A stretch of 64,000 bases of DNA from Pseudomonas sp. ANT_H12B (GCF_008369325.1 NZ_VOBI01000004.1:186001-250000), one strand, 5' to 3'; shown: positions 45,068 to 55,590, counted from the first letter of the stretch. Translations and numbers: made by a program. The notes: a model not told the origin generated them from the letters alone.

Positions 45068-45573
45068 AGCTCCACCAGCAGGCAGTGCTCGTAGGCTTGC
45101 GCCATGTAGCGCTTGACCGTGCGTTCCGAGACTTGCAGGCGCTCGGCGATCTCTTGATAACCCAGGCCTTCCAGTTGGCTCCAGAGGAACGCGCGCCGCA
45201 CCGGGGTCGGCAGTCCATCGAGCAATTCGTCCATGGCTTGCAGGGTTTCCAACAGAATCCAGCGTTGTTCAGGGGACGGCACGCAGTCCTCAGGCAACAG
45301 CGCCAATGCACTGACGTAGGCCTGCTCAAGGCTTCGACGCTTATAGAAGTTGGTCAGCAGCCGCTTGCCCACTGTCGCCAGATAGGCGCGAGGCTCCTGC
45401 AGGTCGGCAATGCTCTGCGAGCTGGCGAGTAACCGCACAAACGTATCCTGACTCAGGTCCGCCGCATCACTGCCATTGCTCATACGCCGTCTCAACCAGC
45501 TTTCGAGCCAGCCACGATGGTCGCGGTACAGGTCGTGGAAATTTTGCGCCGCCGGCATCGCTGCATCACTCAT
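45064..45573 (-). CDS. fecI: ECF sigma factor, FecI-like
   Basis: The 169-residue iron-starvation sigma factor has region 2 (DAADLSQDTFVRLLAS and LQEPRAYLATVGKRLLTNFYKRR) and region 4 (FLWSQLEGLGYQEIAERLQVSERTVKRYMAQAYEHC). It should direct transcription of the receptor gene and perhaps of the acs operon when ferric siderophore is bound. A Fur-like box lies 32-50 bases upstream of its ATG. Confidence 0.95.
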   Translation of the reverse strand: MSDAAMPAAQNFHDLYRDHRGWLESWLRRRMSNGSDAADLSQDTFVRLLASSQSIADLQEPRAYLATVGKRLLTNFYKRRSLEQAYVSALALLPEDCVPSPEQRWILLETLQAMDELLDGLPTPVRRAFLWSQLEGLGYQEIAERLQVSERTVKRYMAQAYEHCLLVEL

Positions 45574-45604
45574 ATCAAGGAACCCTGCGCGAAGAAATAT
45601 TTTA

Positions 45605-45623
45605 AATGCGACTCATTCTAATT
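45605..45623. promoter_or_regulatory. Fur-like box before fecI
   Basis: AATGCGACTCATTCTAATT agrees at 15 of 19 positions with the Pseudomonas-type Fur site AATGAGAATGATTCTCATT. It sits 32 bases upstream of the fecI start codon in an AT-rich promoter area. Confidence 0.65.
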
Positions 45624-45851
45624 AGTGATGTGACTCCAATCCAAGCCCTTTGTGCGATTTACACTGAGGAAACGCTTTAATAAGTGATTGAGAGGCGGAC
45701 ATTTCGGCCACGCAAGCCGCAGCTAAACGGCTCTGAGCGTTTTGAGAGGATTATTAAAAAAAGACAGGATTCATTGCTTATCCACACGGGTCGGCGGACG
45801 CAAAGACGTGAGGCTGCGAGAGAAAGAGAGGAAAAGCCAAATCGCAGACAC

Positions 45852-45879
45852 AAAAAACCCCGATCTTTCGACCAGGGTC
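45852..45879 (-). terminator. Terminator of the tRNA operon
   Basis: On the minus strand GACCCTGGTC pairs with GATCGGGGTT through a GAAA loop using G-U pairs, then six T follow. It lies about 85 bases past the last tRNA-Asp. Confidence 0.75.
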
Positions 45880-45964
45880 TTTGCTATCGACTCGAAGTAG
45901 ACACTGGCTATACCAGTAGCTTTCTTCGTAGCTCCAAGGCGTTCAGCGGGCCTTGAGGCAGATA

Positions 45965-46041
45965 TGGCGCAGCGGACGGGACTCGAACCCGCGACCCCCG
46001 GCGTGACAGGCCGGTATTCTAACCGACTGAACTACCGCTGC
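45965..46041 (-). tRNA. tRNA-Asp, anticodon GTC (copy 2)
   Basis: 77 bases with encoded CCA. The acceptor stem GCAGCGG/CCGCTGC is perfect, the anticodon loop is CTGTCAC and the T-arm GGGTTCGAGTCCC is intact. The gene is identical to the copy at 46134 and lies in the same operon. Confidence 0.97.
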
Positions 46042-46133
46042 GTATCGCTTTGGACTTGCGTCCAGTTAACTCGTCTGATTGAAGGCTTCGAGGCTTTCAA
46101 TCTCGAATCAGAGTAAATCTGACCCGGAAAATA

Positions 46134-46210
46134 TGGCGCAGCGGACGGGACTCGAACCCGCGACCCCCGGCGTGACAGGCCGGTATTCTAACCGACTGAA
46201 CTACCGCTGC
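46134..46210 (-). tRNA. tRNA-Asp, anticodon GTC (copy 1)
   Basis: 77 bases with encoded CCA, identical to the copy at 45965. The 92-base spacer between them can fold into a hairpin (GATTGAAGGC with GCTTTCAATC), probably a processing signal. Confidence 0.97.
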
Positions 46211-46264
46211 GCGTCGGTGGAGGCTTTTTACAGCTTCCTTCCTGCTTTCGCAAGACTCAAGAAG

Positions 46265-46340
46265 TGGTGGGTGATGACGGGATCGAACCGCCGACATTCT
46301 GCTTGTAAGGCAGACGCTCTCCCAGCTGAGCTAATCACCC
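46265..46340 (-). tRNA. tRNA-Val, anticodon TAC
   Basis: 76 bases with encoded CCA. The acceptor stem GGGTGAT/ATCACCC is perfect, the anticodon stem CTGCC/GGCAG-type surrounds loop TTACAAG region with anticodon TAC, and the T-arm is GGTTCGATCCC. First gene of the Val-Asp-Asp operon. Confidence 0.97.
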
Positions 46341-46361
46341 TTTGCTTCTCTGAGGCCGCGA

Positions 46362-46390
46362 AATTTACGCAGGTACCGAAGCTAAGTCAA
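46362..46390 (-). promoter_or_regulatory. Promoter of the tRNA-Val-Asp-Asp operon
   Basis: On the minus strand TTGACT and TAAATT are exactly 17 bases apart, and a GC-rich discriminator (TCGCGGCC) follows, as in stringently controlled stable-RNA promoters. The mature tRNA starts 22 bases further on. Confidence 0.9.
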
Positions 46391-46498
46391 TAGCCTGCTT
46401 GAAGTTTTTCTGAAAAAGACAAAATCGTGTCATTTCCCGCAGGACTACCAACGGCCGCCTGCAACCTCAAGCCGCACCTGCCGCGGCCTCGGCTCTGA

Positions 46499-47275
46499 CT
46501 ACTCGCTGTAAATCATCTTCTTGGTCATGCCGCCATCGACCACGAACTCCTGGCCAGTGACAAAACCGGCGTTCTTCGACAGCAGCCAGGCCACCATCGC
46601 CGCTACGTCCTCGACCGTCCCTACCCTGCCCGCCGGATGCTGGGCATGGTCGGCATCGGTCAGCGGCTCTGCACGCCGAACAGACGGGTCTCGCGTATCG
46701 ATCCAGCCGGGACTGACGGCATTGACGCGGATTTCCGGGCCAAGGCTGATGGCCAGAGCGTGAGTCAGGGCCAACAGGCCGCCCTTGCTCGCCGCGTAAG
46801 CTTCTGTGTCAGGCTCCGACTGCCCGGCGCGGGTCGAGGCCAGATTGACGATTGCACCGCTGTGAGCACGCAGATACGGCGCACAGTGCTTGGCTAGCAG
46901 CATTGGCCCACCGAGGTTCACCGCCAACACCCGATTCCAGTAAGCCAGATCGAGGCTCTCCAGGGTGATGTTGTGCGGATCGGCAACCGCCGCATTGCAC
47001 ACCAGCGCATCCAGACGCCCAAACTGCCCCAGCACCTCCGCGACGCCCAACGCCACCTGCCCTTCGTTCGCTACGTCCATGGCGATGAACCAGGCGTTGT
47101 CGCCGAGCACCTTCGCCACTTTCGAACCGCGCACTCGATCCAGATCCGTAAGCACCACTTGCCAGCCTTCGCTGATCAACCAGGCGGCGATACCCAGACC
47201 AATGCCCCGCGCAGCACCGGTGACCAGCGCAACGCGGCCATTGGTGCCGGTGCCCGGCGTGGACAACTCGATCAC
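46499..47275 (-). CDS. Short-chain dehydrogenase/reductase
   Basis: The 258-residue classical SDR has the cofactor-binding [12 protein letters not shown], the NAAV(A)DP region, catalytic Ser in NLASTRAG, the YAASKGG Tyr-Lys pair and the C-terminal [14 protein letters not shown]. The substrate is unknown. The start is a GTG overlapping the metZ stop (GTGA), so it is translationally coupled to metZ and probably co-expressed. This arrangement is common in Pseudomonas. Confidence 0.88.
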   Translation of the reverse strand: MIELSTPGTGTNGRVALVTGAARGIGLGIAAWLISEGWQVVLTDLDRVRGSKVAKVLGDNAWFIAMDVANEGQVALGVAEVLGQFGRLDALVCNAAVADPHNITLESLDLAYWNRVLAVNLGGPMLLAKHCAPYLRAHSGAIVNLASTRAGQSEPDTEAYAASKGGLLALTHALAISLGPEIRVNAVSPGWIDTRDPSVRRAEPLTDADHAQHPAGRVGTVEDVAAMVAWLLSKNAGFVTGQEFVVDGGMTKKMIYSE

Positions 47276-48483
47276 AAGGCGGCCAACCCGCGCGCCAGAT
47301 CGGCTTGCAGGTCTGCCACGTCTTCCAGGCCGACCGCGATGCGGATCAGGCTGTCACGAATGCCCGCCGCTTCACGCTCTTGCGGCGCCAGACGGCCATG
47401 GGAGGTGGTGCTCGGGTGTGTGATGGTGGTCTTGGTGTCGCCGAGGTTGGCGGTGATGGAAATCAGACGGGTTGCATCGATGAAGCGCCAGGCGCCCTCT
47501 TTACCGCCCTTGACCTCGAAACTCACGACCGCACCGAAGCCCTTCTGCTGACGCTGGGCCAGTTCGTGCTGCGGATGGCTCTTGAGGCCGGCGTAATGGA
47601 CTTTCTCGATGCCGTCCTGCTGCTCCAGCCATTCGGCCAGTTGCTGGGCGTTGGCGCAGTGCGCCTTCATGCGCAGGCCCAGCGTTTCCAGGCCCTTGAG
47701 AAAAATCCAGGCATTGAACGGGCTAAGGGTCGGCCCGGCGGTGCGCAGGAAACCGACCACTTCTTTCATCTGTTCGCTGCGACCGGCCACAACGCCCCCC
47801 ATGCAACGACCCTGGCCGTCGATGAACTTGGTCGCCGAGTGCACGACGATGTCCGCGCCCATCTTCAGTGGCTGCTGCAAGGCAGGTGTGCAGAAGCAGT
47901 TGTCGACCACCAGCATCGCACCTTTGGCGTGAGCGATTTTCGACAGCTCGGCGATGTCCACCAACTCGGCCAATGGGTTGGATGGCGATTCGACGAACAG
48001 CAATTTGGTGTTGGGCTTGATCGCCGCATCCCAGCCGGACAAGTCCGCCAAAGGCACGTAATCGACTTCGATGCCGAAGCGCTTAAAGTACTTTTCGAAC
48101 AGGCTGATGGTCGAACCGAACACGCTGCGTGACACCAGTACATGATCACCGGCGCTGCACAGGCTCATCACCACCGCCATGATCGCGGCCATGCCGGTGG
48201 CCGTGGCCACGGCTTGCTCGGCGCTCTCTAGCGCAGCGATGCGTTCTTCGAACGCGCGTACGGTCGGGTTGGTGTAGCGCGAGTAAACGTTGCCCGGCAC
48301 TTCCCCGGCAAAGCGCGCCGCCGCGTCAGCAGCGGTACGGAATACATAGCTGGAAGTGAAGAACATCGGATCACCGTGTTCACCTTCCGGCGTACGGTGC
48401 TGACCGGCGCGAACGGCCAGGGTATCGAACGCTACGCCTTCGAGGTCGCTGTCCAGCCGACCGGCATCCCAATCCTGACTCAT
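47272..48483 (-). CDS. metZ: O-succinylhomoserine sulfhydrylase
   Basis: The PLP enzyme makes homocysteine from O-succinylhomoserine and sulfide in methionine synthesis. It has 403 residues. [16 protein letters not shown], the [15 protein letters not shown] region and the PLP lysine in [13 protein letters not shown] are intact, as is [20 protein letters not shown]. Cystathionine synthases share this fold, but the Pseudomonas context (downstream of purF) supports MetZ. Confidence 0.95.
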   Translation of the reverse strand: MSQDWDAGRLDSDLEGVAFDTLAVRAGQHRTPEGEHGDPMFFTSSYVFRTAADAAARFAGEVPGNVYSRYTNPTVRAFEERIAALESAEQAVATATGMAAIMAVVMSLCSAGDHVLVSRSVFGSTISLFEKYFKRFGIEVDYVPLADLSGWDAAIKPNTKLLFVESPSNPLAELVDIAELSKIAHAKGAMLVVDNCFCTPALQQPLKMGADIVVHSATKFIDGQGRCMGGVVAGRSEQMKEVVGFLRTAGPTLSPFNAWIFLKGLETLGLRMKAHCANAQQLAEWLEQQDGIEKVHYAGLKSHPQHELAQRQQKGFGAVVSFEVKGGKEGAWRFIDATRLISITANLGDTKTTITHPSTTSHGRLAPQEREAAGIRDSLIRIAVGLEDVADLQADLARGLAAL

Positions 48484-48516
48484 GCTGTCACTCCTTGCCT
48501 TGCTCGTTTGGTAGAT

Positions 48517-48541
48517 ACAAAACCGGCCCCTCAGGGCCGGT
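48517..48541 (-). terminator. Terminator between purF and metZ
   Basis: ACCGGCCC and GGGCCGGT form a perfect 8-bp stem with a 4-base loop, followed on the minus strand by TTTTG. It lies 7 bases beyond the purF stop. Confidence 0.8.
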
Positions 48542-48547
48542 AGTTAC

Positions 48548-50053
48548 TCAGTTGTTATACAGATCGATGATCGCACTGACTGCCTGCGTCTTGACCTTGG
48601 AAGCATCATTACGTGCCTGCTCGATCTTGTTCAGGTAAGCCTCGTCGATGTCGCCGGTCACGTATTCGCCGTCGAACACCGCGCAATCGAACTTCTCGAT
48701 CTTGATCTTGCCGCCACCAACCGCTTCGATCAAGTCAGGCAAGTCCTGATAGATCAGCCAGTCAGCGCCGATCAGGTCGGCCACGTCCTGGGTCGAACGG
48801 TTGTGCGCGATCAGCTCATGGGCACTCGGCATGTCAATGCCGTAGACGTTCGGGTAGCGAACGGCCGGTGCCGCGGAGCAGAAGTAGACGTTTTTGGCGC
48901 CGGCTTCGCGAGCCATCTGGATGATCTGCTTGCAAGTGGTGCCGCGAACGATCGAGTCGTCGACCAGCATCACGTTCTTGCCGCGGAATTCCAGTTCGAT
49001 GGCGTTGAGCTTCTGGCGTACGGATTTTTTCCGTGCGGCCTGGCCCGGCATGATAAAGGTGCGGCCGATGTAGCGGTTCTTCACGAAGCCTTCTCGGAAC
49101 TTGACGCCCAGGTGGTTCGCCAGTTCCAGGGCCGCCGTGCGGCTGGTGTCCGGGATCGGGATGACCACGTCGATGTCGTGCTCCGGACGCTCGCGCAGGA
49201 TCTTCTCGGCGAGTTTCTCGCCCATGCGCAGACGGGCCTTGTAGACCGACACGCCGTCGATGATCGAGTCCGGACGCGCCAGGTAGACGTGTTCGAAAAT
49301 GCATGGGGTCAGGGACGGGTTGGTCGCACATTGACGGGTATGCAGCTTGCCGTCTTCAGTGATGTAGACCGCTTCGCCCGGCGCCAAGTCGCGAATCAGG
49401 GTGAAACCGAGCACATCCAGGGAAACACTTTCGGAGGCGATCATGTACTCGACGCCTTCGTCGGTGTGACGCTGACCAAAGACGATCGGGCGGATGCCGT
49501 GCGGGTCGCGGAAACCGACGATGCCGTAACCGGTGATCATCGCCACGACCGCGTAACCACCAACGCAACGGTTGTGCACGTCAGTGACGGCAGCGAACAC
49601 GTCTTCTTCGGTTGGCTGCAACTTGCCGCGCTGGGCCAGTTCGTGTGCGAACACGTTGAGCAGCACTTCCGAATCGGAATTGGTGTTGACGTGGCGCAGG
49701 TCAGATTCGTAAATCTCCTTGGCCAGCTGTTCAACGTTGGTCAGGTTACCGTTATGCGCCAGGGTGATGCCATAAGGCGAGTTGACGTAAAACGGTTGAG
49801 CTTCGGCCGAGGTCGAACTGCCCGCGGTCGGGTAACGCACATGGCCAATACCCATGTGGCCGACCAGGCGCTGCATGTGACGCTGATGGAACACGTCACG
49901 CACCAGGCCATTGTCCTTGCGCAGGAATAACCGGCCATCATGGCTGGTCACGATACCGGCAGCGTCCTGGCCGCGGTGCTGGAGGACGGTTAGCGCGTCA
50001 TACAGCGCCTGATTGACGTTCGACTTACCGACGATACCGACGATGCCACACAT
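48548..50053 (-). CDS. purF: Amidophosphoribosyltransferase
   Basis: First committed step of purine synthesis: PRPP plus glutamine gives phosphoribosylamine. The product has 501 residues. The catalytic Cys is residue 2 (MCGIVGIVG), exposed by Met removal, so the start must be the ATG at 50053 and not the one at 50062. The glutaminase domain ([20 protein letters not shown]) precedes the PRTase domain with [12 protein letters not shown]. It follows cvpA by 41 bases. Confidence 0.97.
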   Translation of the reverse strand: MCGIVGIVGKSNVNQALYDALTVLQHRGQDAAGIVTSHDGRLFLRKDNGLVRDVFHQRHMQRLVGHMGIGHVRYPTAGSSTSAEAQPFYVNSPYGITLAHNGNLTNVEQLAKEIYESDLRHVNTNSDSEVLLNVFAHELAQRGKLQPTEEDVFAAVTDVHNRCVGGYAVVAMITGYGIVGFRDPHGIRPIVFGQRHTDEGVEYMIASESVSLDVLGFTLIRDLAPGEAVYITEDGKLHTRQCATNPSLTPCIFEHVYLARPDSIIDGVSVYKARLRMGEKLAEKILRERPEHDIDVVIPIPDTSRTAALELANHLGVKFREGFVKNRYIGRTFIMPGQAARKKSVRQKLNAIELEFRGKNVMLVDDSIVRGTTCKQIIQMAREAGAKNVYFCSAAPAVRYPNVYGIDMPSAHELIAHNRSTQDVADLIGADWLIYQDLPDLIEAVGGGKIKIEKFDCAVFDGEYVTGDIDEAYLNKIEQARNDASKVKTQAVSAIIDLYNN

Positions 50054-50094
50054 GCGACGCAACCCCTACTTAATGGATCTGAACTGAACACAAC

Positions 50095-50655
50095 TCACTG
50101 AGGCGTTTTGGCCATCGGCAAGAGGTGTTCCTTGAACGGTATATCAGCGGGTACGCTGATTCCGCTGGCAAGCCACTGACTGCTCCACCCGAGGATCAGG
50201 TTTTTGGACCAGTCTGCAACCAATAGAAATTTTGGCACGAGCTGTGACTCTTTCCACCACCCGTCCTGCTGTACCGGCCCCAGGCTCAACAGCCCGACCG
50301 CCACAACCACCAGCAACACGCCACGCGCGGCGCCGAAGGCCATGCCGAGGAATCGATCGGTCCCGGACAGCCCGGTGACGCGAACCAACTCGCCGATAAG
50401 ATAATTGATCATTGCGCCTACGATTAACGTGGCGACAAACATGATGGCACAGCCCGTGATCACACGAGCCGATGGCGTTTCGATGTATCCGGCGAGGTAC
50501 TCGGACAATGAACCACCGAACATCCAGGCGACGACTCCTGCGATGATCCAGGTCACCAGCGATAATGCTTCTTTGACGAAGCCGCGGCTCAGACTGATCA
50601 ACGCGGAGATGGCGACGATTGCAACGATCGCCCAGTCAACCCAGGTAAATGGCAC
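50095..50655 (-). CDS. cvpA: CvpA family inner-membrane protein
   Basis: The 186-residue protein has about four transmembrane helices (WAIVAIVAISALISLSRGFVKEALSLVTWIIAGVVAWMFG and two more hydrophobic stretches) and the conserved SRGFVKE motif. In many bacteria cvpA sits directly before purF, as here. It is linked to colicin V secretion and envelope tolerance; the molecular role is not settled. Confidence 0.92.
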   Translation of the reverse strand: MPFTWVDWAIVAIVAISALISLSRGFVKEALSLVTWIIAGVVAWMFGGSLSEYLAGYIETPSARVITGCAIMFVATLIVGAMINYLIGELVRVTGLSGTDRFLGMAFGAARGVLLVVVAVGLLSLGPVQQDGWWKESQLVPKFLLVADWSKNLILGWSSQWLASGISVPADIPFKEHLLPMAKTPQ

Positions 50656-50753
50656 AGTGCAGCCTACAGACGGATAAGGCGGCGCATTTTAGCAGAGCCC
50701 GTGCTTATCGGTAAGCTGCGATTTTCAGTGCATTTCAAATCGGGGCGATAGTT

Positions 50754-51425
50754 TTAACCACGCTCAGGCTGGAAACGCACCACAAAACCCTTGAGGTTCT
50801 TCTGGCGGCCCAACAAGTCACGCAGACGATCGGCTTCTGCCCGCTCGATCAGCGGCCCGACAAACACCCGATTCTTGCCATCGGCGGTGCGGATATAGGC
50901 GTTATAGCCCTCACTGCGCAGGGTTTTCTGGAGGCTTTCTGCACTCGCACGGCTCGTCAGACTGGCCAGTTGCACCGACCAGCTGACCGACAGGCCATTG
51001 GCATCGACGCGGCTTTGGCTGGCGTCCGGCTTGCCCGGTGCGGCCGCGATTGGCTGGGAAGGCGCCGTTGCAGGTTTGGCGGCCAACGCAGGCGCCGGCG
51101 CAGGTGGCGGCGTGACCGGTTTGGCGGCAGGTGCCGGAGCCACGGGTGCGCTCGGCGCAATCGGCGCAGAGGGCGCTTCCTGCTGAGCGATTTCGTCGTC
51201 GCTAGGCACGGGTTCCTGCGGCAAGGCTTGCGGCTCAGGCACCACCACCGGCTCGACCTGAACTTGCGGCACTGAAGGCGCTTGCGGCGCCGCCGGGGCT
51301 TCGACCGTGACCTGACGCTGCTCATCCTGACGGGAAAACAGCATCGGCAGGAAAATCACCGCCAACGCCACCAGAACCAGGGCGCCAACCATGCGCTGTT
51401 TGTATGACTTATCCAGCAATGCCAT
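50754..51425 (-). CDS. SPOR-domain cell-division protein, DedD-like
   Basis: The 223-residue protein has a short cytoplasmic N-terminus and one membrane helix (MVGALVLVALAVIFLPMLF). A long Pro/Ala-rich periplasmic linker follows, then a C-terminal SPOR domain (SWSVQLASLTSRASAESLQKTL, YIRTADGKNRVFVGPLIERAEADRLRDLL) that binds peptidoglycan at the division site. The ATG at 51425 overlaps the folC end by 17 bases. Confidence 0.9.
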   Translation of the reverse strand: MALLDKSYKQRMVGALVLVALAVIFLPMLFSRQDEQRQVTVEAPAAPQAPSVPQVQVEPVVVPEPQALPQEPVPSDDEIAQQEAPSAPIAPSAPVAPAPAAKPVTPPPAPAPALAAKPATAPSQPIAAAPGKPDASQSRVDANGLSVSWSVQLASLTSRASAESLQKTLRSEGYNAYIRTADGKNRVFVGPLIERAEADRLRDLLGRQKNLKGFVVRFQPERG

Positions 51426-52716
51426 TTGCCGCTTCCTCCGTGGAGCGCCGGGCCAGCCATTCCAGGGCCTCGGCGACACAATAAAATGATCCGAACAACA
51501 GAATCTCGTCGTCGCTCGACGCCAGTGCGCACTGCCCTTCCAGGGCGGCGGCCACACTGTCATAGGACGTTACCGAAGCACCAAGGTTCTGCAACGCCCC
51601 GTACAAATCGGCAACCGGGCGTGCCCGCGGCGAATCCAGCGGCGCAACCGCCCAATGCTGGACACTAGCATTCAATTCGCCGATAACACCATCCAGATCC
51701 TTGTCCGAAAGCAATCCGAACACGGCCAGACGCTTGCCGGCCGGCGGTCGACTGGCCAGACGGCGAGCCAGATATTCTGCCGCGTGCGGGTTATGCCCCA
51801 CATCCAGCAACAGGTTCAGACGCTTGCCCTGCCAGTCGAACTGGCGGCGATCGAGACGACCGACCACCCGCGTCGCTGTCAGCGCATCAACAATTTGCGC
51901 ATCCACCCAAGGCAAACCGAGCAACAGGTACGCCTGCAACGCCAGCGCAGCGTTTTCCATCGGCAGATCGAGCAGCGGCAGATCATGCAGCTCAACCACA
52001 CGCCCTTGCACATCAAGACCGCGCCATTGCCAGTTGTGATTGGTGATGCCGAGGTCAAAATCGCGTCCGCGCAGGAAAAACGGGCAATTGAGTTCGCGCG
52101 CCTTATCCAGCAGAGGTTGTGGGGGATTCAGATCGCCACAGAGCGCAGGCGCGCCCTGGCGGAAGATGCCGGCTTTTTCGTAAGCCACAGATTCACGGGT
52201 ATCGCCAAGGTAGTCCGCATGATCGACGCCAATGCTGGTGACCAGCGCCATATCGGCATCCACCACGTTGACCGTGTCCAGACGTCCACCCAGGCCGACT
52301 TCCAGCACCACGGCATCGAGACCGGCCTGTTGAAACAGCCAGAACGCCGCCAGGGTACCCATTTCGAAATAAGTCAGGGAAGTGTCGCCACGGCCCGCCT
52401 CGACCGCCACGAAGGCTTCGCACAGCTCGGCGTCAGTGGCTTCGACGCCATTGACCTGCACCCGCTCGTTGTAACGCAGCAGGTGCGGAGAATTGTAGAC
52501 ACCGACTTTCAGGCCCTGCGCACGTAGCAACGAAGCCACGAATGCGCAGGTAGAACCCTTGCCGTTGGTGCCGGTGACCGTGATCACCCGAGGCGCCGGC
52601 TTGCCCAGTCCCATGCGGGACGCTACCTGTTGCGAGCGCTCAAGGCCCATGTCGATGGCCGAAGGGTGCAACTGCTCAAGGTAGGCGAGCCACTCGCCAA
52701 GGGTACGTTGGGTCAT
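51409..52716 (-). CDS. folC: Folylpolyglutamate synthase / dihydrofolate synthase
   Basis: The Mur-ligase-fold enzyme of 435 residues adds glutamate to dihydropteroate and folates. [13 protein letters not shown] is the ATP loop; [31 protein letters not shown] and [15 protein letters not shown] are typical blocks. Its ATG overlaps the accD stop by four bases. Confidence 0.96.
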   Translation of the reverse strand: MTQRTLGEWLAYLEQLHPSAIDMGLERSQQVASRMGLGKPAPRVITVTGTNGKGSTCAFVASLLRAQGLKVGVYNSPHLLRYNERVQVNGVEATDAELCEAFVAVEAGRGDTSLTYFEMGTLAAFWLFQQAGLDAVVLEVGLGGRLDTVNVVDADMALVTSIGVDHADYLGDTRESVAYEKAGIFRQGAPALCGDLNPPQPLLDKARELNCPFFLRGRDFDLGITNHNWQWRGLDVQGRVVELHDLPLLDLPMENAALALQAYLLLGLPWVDAQIVDALTATRVVGRLDRRQFDWQGKRLNLLLDVGHNPHAAEYLARRLASRPPAGKRLAVFGLLSDKDLDGVIGELNASVQHWAVAPLDSPRARPVADLYGALQNLGASVTSYDSVAAALEGQCALASSDDEILLFGSFYCVAEALEWLARRSTEEAANGIAG

Positions 52717-53633
52717 ATGTTGGCAGGCACCGGCGGAACCACGATTGGCTCGATGGGTGCGGCGATGAATTTCGGCGTCGGCAGGCCCATCATTTGTGCC
52801 AGCAGGTTGCCCAGACGCGGACGCAGTTCCTGACGATGAATGATCATGTCGATTGCACCGTGCTCCAGCAAGAATTCGCTGCGCTGGAAGCCTTCCGGCA
52901 GTTTTTCACGCACGGTTTGCTCGATCACGCGCGGACCGGCAAAGCCGATCAGGGCTTTCGGCTCACCGACAATCACGTCGCCCAGCATTGCCAGACTGGC
53001 GGAAACACCACCGTAGACCGGGTCGGTCAGGACGGAGATGAACGGAATGCCTTCTTCGCGCAGACGCGCCAGTACCGCGGAGGTCTTGGCCATTTGCATC
53101 AGCGAGATCAGGGCTTCCTGCATCCGCGCACCACCGGAGGCGGCGAAGCAGATCATCGGGCAACGGTTTTCCAGCGCGTAGTTGGCAGCGCGAACGAAGC
53201 GCTCACCGACGATGGCACCCATCGAACCACCCATGAAGGAGAATTCGAAAGCCGACACCACAACCGGCATGCCCAGCAGGGAGCCACTCATGGAGATCAG
53301 TGCGTCTTTTTCGCCGGTCGCTTTTTGCGCGGCGGTCAGGCGATCCTTGTACTTCTTGCCGTCGCGGAATTTCAGACGGTCAACCGGCTCCAGGTCCGCG
53401 CCCAGTTCGGCACGGCCTTCAGCGTCGAGGAAAATGTCGATGCGCGCGCGTGCGCCGATACGCATGTGGTGGTTGCACTTGGGGCAGACGTCCAGGGTCT
53501 TTTCCAGCTCCGGACGATACAGCACAGCCTCGCAAGACGGGCATTTGTGCCACAGACCTTCAGGCACCGAGCTCTTCTTGACCTCGGAACGCATGATCGA
53601 AGGGATCAGTTTGTCTACTAACCAGTTGCTCAT
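52713..53633 (-). CDS. accD: Acetyl-CoA carboxylase carboxyltransferase beta subunit
   Basis: The 306-residue beta subunit forms malonyl-CoA together with AccA for fatty-acid synthesis. The N-terminal zinc ribbon has CPSC...CPKC spacing ([20 protein letters not shown] and CPKCNHHMR). The crotonase-like core has [19 protein letters not shown] and [11 protein letters not shown]. It precedes folC in the usual accD-folC order. Confidence 0.97.
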   Translation of the reverse strand: MSNWLVDKLIPSIMRSEVKKSSVPEGLWHKCPSCEAVLYRPELEKTLDVCPKCNHHMRIGARARIDIFLDAEGRAELGADLEPVDRLKFRDGKKYKDRLTAAQKATGEKDALISMSGSLLGMPVVVSAFEFSFMGGSMGAIVGERFVRAANYALENRCPMICFAASGGARMQEALISLMQMAKTSAVLARLREEGIPFISVLTDPVYGGVSASLAMLGDVIVGEPKALIGFAGPRVIEQTVREKLPEGFQRSEFLLEHGAIDMIIHRQELRPRLGNLLAQMMGLPTPKFIAAPIEPIVVPPVPANI

Positions 53634-53841
53634 GCTTTCTTTCTCCAGTACCGGCGGCCCGAACGCTCTGTTCGCAGCCCCGCGTATGCCCTTGAGCTAA
53701 ATTCATGTGTGTGGCGATGATCAATGAATGGCCGGGTCAGTGAAGCGTGACCTGCGTACAACCCATCAATCCTCAGCCGTACCTGCTTTGTGCAGCGCAG
53801 TGCATTTTGGGACGGCGGCAGTCTGCCAGCCGTCACATCAA

Positions 53842-54465
53842 CTACGTGCTACTACGTACAGCTTTAATGAATGCCTGAATCTTTGCGTGATCCTTGATGC
53901 CCTTGCTCGCCTCTACCCCACCGCTGACATCGACCGCGTACGGCCGAACCCGAGCAATTGCCTCGGCGACGTTATCCGCAGTCAAACCGCCAGCGAGGAT
54001 GATCGGCTTGCTCACGCCTTGCGGTATCAGTGACCAGTCGAATGCTTCGCCGGTTCCGCCGGGAACGCCTTCGACATAGGTGTCGAGCAAAATACCGCTG
54101 GCGCTGGCATAAGCGTCGCAACCGGCCGCGATGTCATCTCCGGCCTTGACCCGCAGCGCCTTGATGTACGGCCGGTGCCAGCCTTCGCAGTCAGCCGCGC
54201 TTTCGTCACCATGGAACTGCAACAGGTCCAGCGGCACGGCATCGAGGATTTCCCCCAGTTCGCAGCGGCTGGCATTGACGAACAAACCCACGGTGGTCAC
54301 GAACGGCGGCAGCGCCTTGATGATCGAGCGCGCCTGCTGAAACGTCACGGCCCGCGGGCTTTTGGCGTAGAACACAAACCCGATGGCATCGGCCCCGGCT
54401 TCGACCGCTGCCAACGCATCTTCTATGCGGGTAATCCCACAAATCTTGCTGCGAACGGCCGACAT
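53842..54465 (-). CDS. trpF: Phosphoribosylanthranilate isomerase
   Basis: The (beta-alpha)8 enzyme of tryptophan synthesis has 207 residues. [32 protein letters not shown] carries the catalytic Cys, and the second catalytic region is [14 protein letters not shown], followed by [14 protein letters not shown]. The ATG at 54465 gives the conserved N-terminus; an upstream frame to 54513 is not conserved. Free-standing trpF between truA and accD is normal in Pseudomonas. Confidence 0.95.
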   Translation of the reverse strand: MSAVRSKICGITRIEDALAAVEAGADAIGFVFYAKSPRAVTFQQARSIIKALPPFVTTVGLFVNASRCELGEILDAVPLDLLQFHGDESAADCEGWHRPYIKALRVKAGDDIAAGCDAYASASGILLDTYVEGVPGGTGEAFDWSLIPQGVSKPIILAGGLTADNVAEAIARVRPYAVDVSGGVEASKGIKDHAKIQAFIKAVRSST

Positions 54466-54528
54466 GTCGATAGAACCCCAAGGTAATTCCGAGAAAGTCC
54501 CGGATGGTAACAAAAGCGTTCGAGGGCG

Positions 54529-55383
54529 TCAGCCGTCAAGTTCCGAGAAGCCGGTCAGGAAGTGTGGGCCGATGTAACGCTCGGGCAGTTGGAACTCGTC
54601 GCGGTACTCGACCTGCACCAGGTACAGGCCATACGGATGCGCCGTCACCCCACCGGAACGGCGAATGCGGCTCTCCAGCACTTCTTTCATCCACTCCACC
54701 GGGCGCTCGCCAGCACCAATGGTCATCAGCACGCCGGCGATATTGCGCACCATGTGGTGCAGAAATGCACTGGCGCGGATGTCCAGCACGATCATCTTGC
54801 CGTGGCGCGTGACGCGCAGGTGATGCAGCTCCTTGATCGGCGACTTGGCCTGGCACTGCCCAGCGCGGAACGCACTGAAGTCATGGGTGCCGACCAGATA
54901 CTGCGCCGCCTCGGCCATGCGCTCGACGTCGAGCGGACGGTGGTTCCAGGTAATTTCTTCGTTCAGGTGCGCCGGACGGATCTGATCGTTGTAGATCACG
55001 TAGCGATAGCGCCTGGCGATCGCCTTGAACCGCGCATGAAAATGCGCCGGCATGACCTTGGCCCAGCTGACACTGACGTCGTGGGGCAAGTTGATATTGG
55101 CGCCCATGACCCAGGCTTTCATCGAGCGCTCGACCTGAGTATCGAAATGCACCACCTGGCCGCAGGCATGCACGCCGGCATCGGTACGCCCGGCGCAGAG
55201 CAGCGACACGGGCGAGTCGGCGACTTTGGACAAGGCCTTTTCGAGGGTTTCCTGCACGGTGAGCACGCCGGAGGCCTGGCGTTGCCAGCCGCGGTAACGC
55301 GAGCCTTTATATTCAACGCCCAACGCGATCCGGAAAAAGCCGTCGGCCGCCAGTTCGGCGGCCGGATTATCTATATTTGCCAA
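54529..55383 (-). CDS. truA: tRNA pseudouridine(38-40) synthase
   Basis: TruA converts U38-U40 of tRNA anticodon arms to pseudouridine. The catalytic Asp lies in GRTDAGVHACGQVVHF, and RYRYVIYN and FLHHMVRNIAGVLM are conserved. The frame has no ATG near the expected start; a TTG at 55383 giving (M)ANIDNPAAELAADGFFRIALGVEY is the most plausible start (284 residues), and a second TTG lies at 55410. Start uncertainty affects only the first ~10 residues. Confidence 0.92.
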   Translation of the reverse strand: MANIDNPAAELAADGFFRIALGVEYKGSRYRGWQRQASGVLTVQETLEKALSKVADSPVSLLCAGRTDAGVHACGQVVHFDTQVERSMKAWVMGANINLPHDVSVSWAKVMPAHFHARFKAIARRYRYVIYNDQIRPAHLNEEITWNHRPLDVERMAEAAQYLVGTHDFSAFRAGQCQAKSPIKELHHLRVTRHGKMIVLDIRASAFLHHMVRNIAGVLMTIGAGERPVEWMKEVLESRIRRSGGVTAHPYGLYLVQVEYRDEFQLPERYIGPHFLTGFSELDG

Positions 55384-55460
55384 GGAGTGACAGCCTGCTG
55401 ATGTACGCAAAGGCGGGCATTATAAGGCTGCTGGACCGGGACGCCAGTGCAACAGCGGTT

Positions 55461-55573
55461 GATCGTTCCCACGCTCTGCGTGGAAATGACTTCAGGGACG
55501 CTCCGCGTTCCGCTTGTGGAGGTGACGCAGAGCGTCACGGGATGCATTCCCACGCAGGAGCGTGGGAACGATC
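55461..55573. repeat. 113-bp element with perfect 15-bp terminal inverted repeats
   Basis: GATCGTTCCCACGCT at 55461-55475 is exactly mirrored by AGCGTGGGAACGATC at 55559-55573. Inside, further short repeats (ACGCTCTGCGTGG and GACGCAGAGCGTC types) pair to extend the fold. No protein is encoded. This resembles the small non-autonomous repeats scattered through P. fluorescens genomes. It lies in the gap between truA and fimV. Confidence 0.8.
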
Positions 55574-55590
55574 TGTCGTGGACTTGAAAC

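Noticed and set aside
45684-45956. Plus-strand frame of 90 codons upstream of fecI
   Set aside because: Extremely basic, no ribosome site, and it runs over the tRNA-operon terminator.
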